This document shows positions 5,371 through 8,478 of a DNA stretch of 8,478 nt, piece after piece. How positions within the stretch are numbered: position 1 is the stretch's first letter; each line of letters starts with the position of its first letter. Source of the stretch: JBDRGC01 sp043818215 (GTDB lineage Bacteria > Chloroflexota > Anaerolineae > Anaerolineales > UBA11858); NCBI GenBank assembly GCA_043818215.1, contig JBDRGC010000411.1, forward strand, positions 1 through 8,478. Reading direction: 5' to 3'. The notes below the pieces were generated by a model. That model was not told the DNA's origin and searched no databases. It worked only from the letters and a program-made list of their open reading frames with translations. Position numbers and translations under genes: made by a program.

Positions 5371-8055
5371 TCAGGTGATAGCTGGTTTTTCTATTGGCAA
5401 GGAGAAAGCAATACAAGCGCCTTTTTCGCACGGCTCTGACCAAATTTCACCACCGTGCGCCTGCACAAACCCCTGGCAGATTGTCAACCCCAAACCAGCC
5501 CCTGGGGCGGTGCGTGTGAGACCGCTGTCTACCCGGTAGAAGCTCTCGAATATTTCTTGACTGTGTTCGATCGGAATGCCCGGCCCTTCGTCTTCCACTT
5601 TGACGATAAGATTGCCGTCCTCGAGAATCGCGTTGATAGAAATAGGAGATTCGTCCCCGGCGTATTTTACCGCGTTTTCGATTAGATTTCGCAGCACAGA
5701 TTCTATACGCCGCGCATCGATGTACAAATATGGGAGGTTTGTTGGCAGGTTTACTACAAGGCGGTTTCCGGGACGGGGTTGACACCGCCTGGCGGCCAAT
5801 TGAACCAATTCGTTGAGATCGCACTCAGTCCGCGAAACTGTCAGGCTATCAGCCTCGATGCGGGAGAGATCCAGCAGATCGTTGACGAGATCACTCAAAT
5901 GATCGGTTTCATCCGAAATGATATTCAGAAACTCGCGTTGGGAGTGCGAGTCCCACTCCACGTCCTCGGCCAGCAGAGTACTTGCATATCCTTTGATGGA
6001 TGCCAGCGGGGTGCGCAATTCATGGGAAACCGTAGATATCAGGCTGGATTTCATGCGATCCAGCTTGCGGTCTGCGGTAACGTCGTGGAGAATTTGTCCC
6101 CTGCCAATCGGAACTCCGCGGGTATCGGTAACATCGAAAACTTGCAGCCGCAGATAGAGCATACCTTCCCGGGTGGTCAGTGAGATTTCAGCGCTGTGTT
6201 GTCCGTGGCTGTGTACCGCGGTTTGTATTGCTCCTCTGATTGATTCGGGTTCGACCGCATTTTCTAGAATGAGTTCGAAAAGATCGTTGGCCTGGGAACC
6301 GATGATTCGGGACAAGGGCAAATCCGTCAGCTCGCTTATGCGGCGGTTGGCATACACGACCTGCCCCTCCAGATTTTCAAGCAGCAACCCATCGTGCATT
6401 GATTGTACCAGGGCTTCCAACCGACGGGTTTGCTCCTGCAAGCGCGTATCGCTGCGGGTATAGAGAACCGCGTTTTCGATAGCCATAGCAGCATGGTTAG
6501 CGAAATTAGAGAGCAGGGCGATCTCGCGCGGGGTGAAAGTGTGCGGGTTGGGCAGGAAAATGAGCAAAGCGGAGGGGGGGGCGTACTGCGTGTTTAGGGG
6601 AATCGCTAAGATGGAGCGATATCCTTCCACCCGGGCGCGAGGCCGAAATGCTGTGTACGAGGGATTTGTCTCTGTGTCGCTGATTTGAATCGCTTCCCCG
6701 CTTCGAATAGCCCGCAACGTGACTGAGTGGGGCTCATTGGGGTCAATGGTAAGCTGTTCCGTGTGTCGCTTCGAAAGGCCTCGGCTGGCTTGAGCACGGA
6801 AAATGCCCCGGCGTTCATCCAGAGCCACTATAGCGCTCATTTCTACTGCCAGCAGACGTTCCACCTGTTCGAGGATACGGTTGAGAACAGTTTGTGAATC
6901 AAGTGTCGAAAGCACTGATGCGCTGGTTTGAAGCAGGGTGGCAAGTTCGTTGAGGCGTGCTTCGATGGCCGCTTCCATGCGAGTCAAACTGCGGGTAAGG
7001 TAGCCTACCTGGTCGGTGCGGTTCGACAGATTATCGAGAGTCTCTCGTTGTTCGGTGGTGATGTCTCCCTCGCGGCCGATTGTTTGGCTGTAATCTGCCA
7101 GGTTTCTCAAGGGACGGATGGCTTGCCGTACCAACCCCAGCCAGAAGAACAGGCCCACGGTCAGGAAGACTATCAGAGCGAGCAGTACATCCCGGAAGAA
7201 AGCGCGCGGCGTGGCAAAAGCGGTTTTTGTGGGCCGGCCGACGATCACTCCCCAGCCTGCGCTTGATACGGGAACAAAGCTATAGAGGATTTCTTCTCCG
7301 TTTTCATCTAGTGAGATCAAGTTGTCAACTCGTCCCAAGAGCACGGCCTCGGTCACATTGGATTGACTCTCGGGTACCTTTTTCAATATTTGGTTTGAAA
7401 CAGGATGAGCGATGATTTGGCCCGTGGAGTCGATGATCATCACCAGGAAGTTTTCCTCAGGGCTGTATTCGTTGGCGATCTTCCCAAGCGTTTGACTGAG
7501 GGATTCGAGCTTGATATTTGTTGCTACCACCCCCAAGAAATTGCCGCGGCTGCCCCAGAGCGGCATTACAGTTGTAACCACGGGTTGATTAGTGGTGGGT
7601 GATATACGGCCTTGAGAGACAATCGAGCGAGTCGTCAGAGCCGCGCGCTGGAAATAATCGCGAAAAGAAAAATCGTCGCCTACTGTAGATATGGGGGCAA
7701 TGGGGTAGTGGAAGATCATGAATCCTTGTGCATTGAGCCTGTAAATCAGGTTGATGTCGGGGCGGACTTTCATAACAGTATCGAAAAGTTCTTCCATTTC
7801 ATCCGGGTCGGCTTCTATAACGGATGTGTATTCTCCCAATTCACGAACGGCCTGAAGAGCATTCCGCATGGTGATATCGGTTTCTTGGGCTATGGAGCGC
7901 GCCAACGCCAAATTGGCGGCCTTGACATCGTCTTCCAGCCGCTGGCGGGTGGTGCGGGCGAAGAACAGTGTCACCGCTACTACCAGACCTACGAAGATGA
8001 TATAAAAAATCGTGAGCTGCAAGCCCAGGTCGTGGCTGATCGAAAGTTTCTTCAA
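5371..8055 (-). CDS. Membrane sensor histidine kinase: Cache-HAMP-GAF-PAS-HisKA-HATPase
   Basis: The protein has 894 residues. TM1 is about 12-33. An extracytoplasmic Cache-type sensor (about 40-285) includes YRLNAQGFMIFHYP, DDFSFRDYFQRA and GNFLGVVATNIKLE. TM2 is about 290-309, followed by HAMP (310-365), GAF (about 385-530), a short coiled link and PAS (about 545-660). HisKA has SHELRTPLASIKGY with phospho-acceptor H678. The HATPase_c domain has the N box (NLIENAVKYA, N794), DEGPGI (822-827), the FESFYRV F box and GAGLGLTI (852-859). All kinase motifs are intact. The kinase should autophosphorylate H678 in response to a small ligand outside the membrane, tuned by cytosolic GAF/PAS signals, and pass phosphate to D54 of the regulator 6 bp downstream. 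The start is TTG (8055-8053), chosen because GGAGG lies 7 nt before it and TM1 follows at the usual distance. Both start and ribosome site are made of heptamer units. Confidence 0.95.
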   Translation of the reverse strand: MKKLSISHDLGLQLTIFYIIFVGLVVAVTLFFARTTRQRLEDDVKAANLALARSIAQETDITMRNALQAVRELGEYTSVIEADPDEMEELFDTVMKVRPDINLIYRLNAQGFMIFHYPIAPISTVGDDFSFRDYFQRAALTTRSIVSQGRISPTTNQPVVTTVMPLWGSRGNFLGVVATNIKLESLSQTLGKIANEYSPEENFLVMIIDSTGQIIAHPVSNQILKKVPESQSNVTEAVLLGRVDNLISLDENGEEILYSFVPVSSAGWGVIVGRPTKTAFATPRAFFRDVLLALIVFLTVGLFFWLGLVRQAIRPLRNLADYSQTIGREGDITTEQRETLDNLSNRTDQVGYLTRSLTRMEAAIEARLNELATLLQTSASVLSTLDSQTVLNRILEQVERLLAVEMSAIVALDERRGIFRAQASRGLSKRHTEQLTIDPNEPHSVTLRAIRSGEAIQISDTETNPSYTAFRPRARVEGYRSILAIPLNTQYAPPSALLIFLPNPHTFTPREIALLSNFANHAAMAIENAVLYTRSDTRLQEQTRRLEALVQSMHDGLLLENLEGQVVYANRRISELTDLPLSRIIGSQANDLFELILENAVEPESIRGAIQTAVHSHGQHSAEISLTTREGMLYLRLQVFDVTDTRGVPIGRGQILHDVTADRKLDRMKSSLISTVSHELRTPLASIKGYASTLLAEDVEWDSHSQREFLNIISDETDHLSDLVNDLLDLSRIEADSLTVSRTECDLNELVQLAARRCQPRPGNRLVVNLPTNLPYLYIDARRIESVLRNLIENAVKYAGDESPISINAILEDGNLIVKVEDEGPGIPIEHSQEIFESFYRVDSGLTRTAPGAGLGLTICQGFVQAHGGEIWSEPCEKGACIAFSLPIEKPAIT

Positions 8056-8101
8056 TCTCTAACCTCCAATCTCCAATCTCCAATCTCCAATCTCCAATCT
8101 T
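8053..8101. repeat. Seven-unit CAATCTC heptamer array between the peptidase and kinase genes
   Basis: It is exactly 49 bp, seven units (CAATCTC, TAACCTC, CAATCTC x4, CAATCTT). It begins with the three bases of the kinase start codon and ends on the last base of the peptidase stop codon as read on the minus strand. The whole spacer is therefore repeat. Unit 2, read on the minus strand as GAGGTTA instead of GAGATTG, creates the kinase Shine-Dalgarno. Confidence 0.93.
8063..8067 (-). promoter_or_regulatory. Kinase Shine-Dalgarno built from a variant heptamer
   Basis: The minus strand reads GGAGG, then TTAGAGA (7 nt), then TTG (8055-8053). Other units of the same array read GGAGATTG, so this site exists because one unit differs by two bases. 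Confidence 0.75.
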
Positions 8102-8478
8102 TACCCACCAAATGCTTTCAGAATACGTGTAATATGCTTTGCGCCTTTCAGATACAGATCCAGGCGCAGGTTCTCGTTGGGAGCGTGTGCCTGTGAGCCG
8201 GGATGCCCGACGCCAGCGGTGACAACCGGCAAATTCAGGTAATGGATAAAAGCGTGGTTGGGGCCAGACCCGCCGACCATGGGAACGATTTCCATCGTTT
8301 TTCCGTAGATTTCCTCGGCGGTATCTACCACCAGTTTGACAAAGGGATCATCGGGATCGGTCTTGGCGGCCGGCCCGCCACCCAGGAAGGTGATCTCCAC
8401 GTCAGAGAAGCCCTCGGCATCCAGGTGGGTGCGCAGCTGTGCGAGCACCTCTTCGATGGTCTGCCCCAGGGCCAGACG
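8101..8478 (-). CDS. M20-family metallopeptidase/dipeptidase, C-terminal part, runs off right edge
   Basis: There are 125 visible codons, open at the window edge. The real start is outside, because RLALGQTIEE precedes the apparent internal GTG in frame. Visible parts are the tail of the lid/dimerisation domain (RLALGQTIEEVLAQLRTHL, like the RLVP-Q stretch of M20 peptidases) and the end of the catalytic domain: GGSGPNHAFIHYLNLPVVTAG (69-89) and GHPGSQAHAPNENLRLDLY (91-109). H98 and E102 of the AHAPNE motif match the conserved C-terminal metal-site region of M20 dizinc enzymes, which cleave dipeptides or N-acylated amino acids. The protein is closest in style to M20 dipeptidases of the carnosinase type, but substrate cannot be fixed from this fragment. 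The TAA stop is followed at once by the heptamer array leading into the kinase gene, so the peptidase may share a transcript with the two-component system. Confidence 0.9.
   Translation of the reverse strand, partial: RLALGQTIEEVLAQLRTHLDAEGFSDVEITFLGGGPAAKTDPDDPFVKLVVDTAEEIYGKTMEIVPMVGGSGPNHAFIHYLNLPVVTAGVGHPGSQAHAPNENLRLDLYLKGAKHITRILKAFGG

Noticed and set aside
4672..8055. Annotation as the potassium-sensing KdpDE system
   Set aside because: The kinase lacks KdpD domains and no kdp transport genes are visible; only the regulator resembles KdpE.

Overview
The window looks like a piece of a free-living, environmental bacterial chromosome. The best guess is Chloroflexota, class Anaerolineae. 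That guess rests on the multi-domain Cache/HAMP/GAF/PAS kinase, the style of the cysteine-rich polysaccharide protein at the left edge, and spacers packed with short tandem repeats, as I remember them from that group. It is inference, not proof. All seven genes I can support lie on the minus strand, so the window reads right to left. The long plus-strand open frames are shadows of these genes or translations of repeats.

In transcription order: (1) 8478-8101, the C-terminal end of an M20-family metallopeptidase. (2) 8055-5371, an 894-residue membrane sensor histidine kinase. (3) 5364-4672, a KdpE-like OmpR-family response regulator only 6 bp after the kinase and almost certainly its partner. 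(4) A 635-bp spacer (4671-4037) holding a 259-bp heptamer array, a MITE-like 189-bp inverted-repeat element (4152-4340) and the ridA leader. (5) 4036-3647, a RidA/YjgF enamine/imine deaminase. (6) 3545-2862, a second OmpR-family regulator with no kinase next to it. (7) 2574-685, a NeuB-type sialic-acid-like synthase fused to a second TIM barrel of the xylose-isomerase/AP-endonuclease-2 type. (8) 519-1, the start of a putative surface-polysaccharide protein that runs off the left edge. The last two genes point to nonulosonic-acid or surface-glycan synthesis; the two-component system senses an unknown extracytoplasmic ligand.

The striking feature is the spacer DNA. Every gap larger than 6 bp is largely filled with tandem 7-bp or 8-bp units, and each gap has its own unit sequence (GATTGGR then TACCCTC; GGTAGATT/GGTAGGTT; GGTAAATT; GCGARTG then CACCCTC; CAATCTC). 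In four gaps the array flips from G-rich to C-rich on the transcript in the same order. In two of them the 7-nt phase is kept exactly across the flip. Arrays run into gene ends: they supply or touch stop codons of five genes, and supply both the Shine-Dalgarno and the TTG start codon of the histidine kinase. One array appears to be translated inside the left-edge gene. The G-rich arms just after the second regulator and neuB meet a G-quadruplex pattern in RNA, and the octamer arrays form long hairpins, one with a 32-bp stem and a 4-nt loop. Heptameric STRR repeats of cyanobacteria are the nearest precedent I know of. The strand-polarised, phase-locked, gene-abutting layout is the part of this window most worth pursuing.
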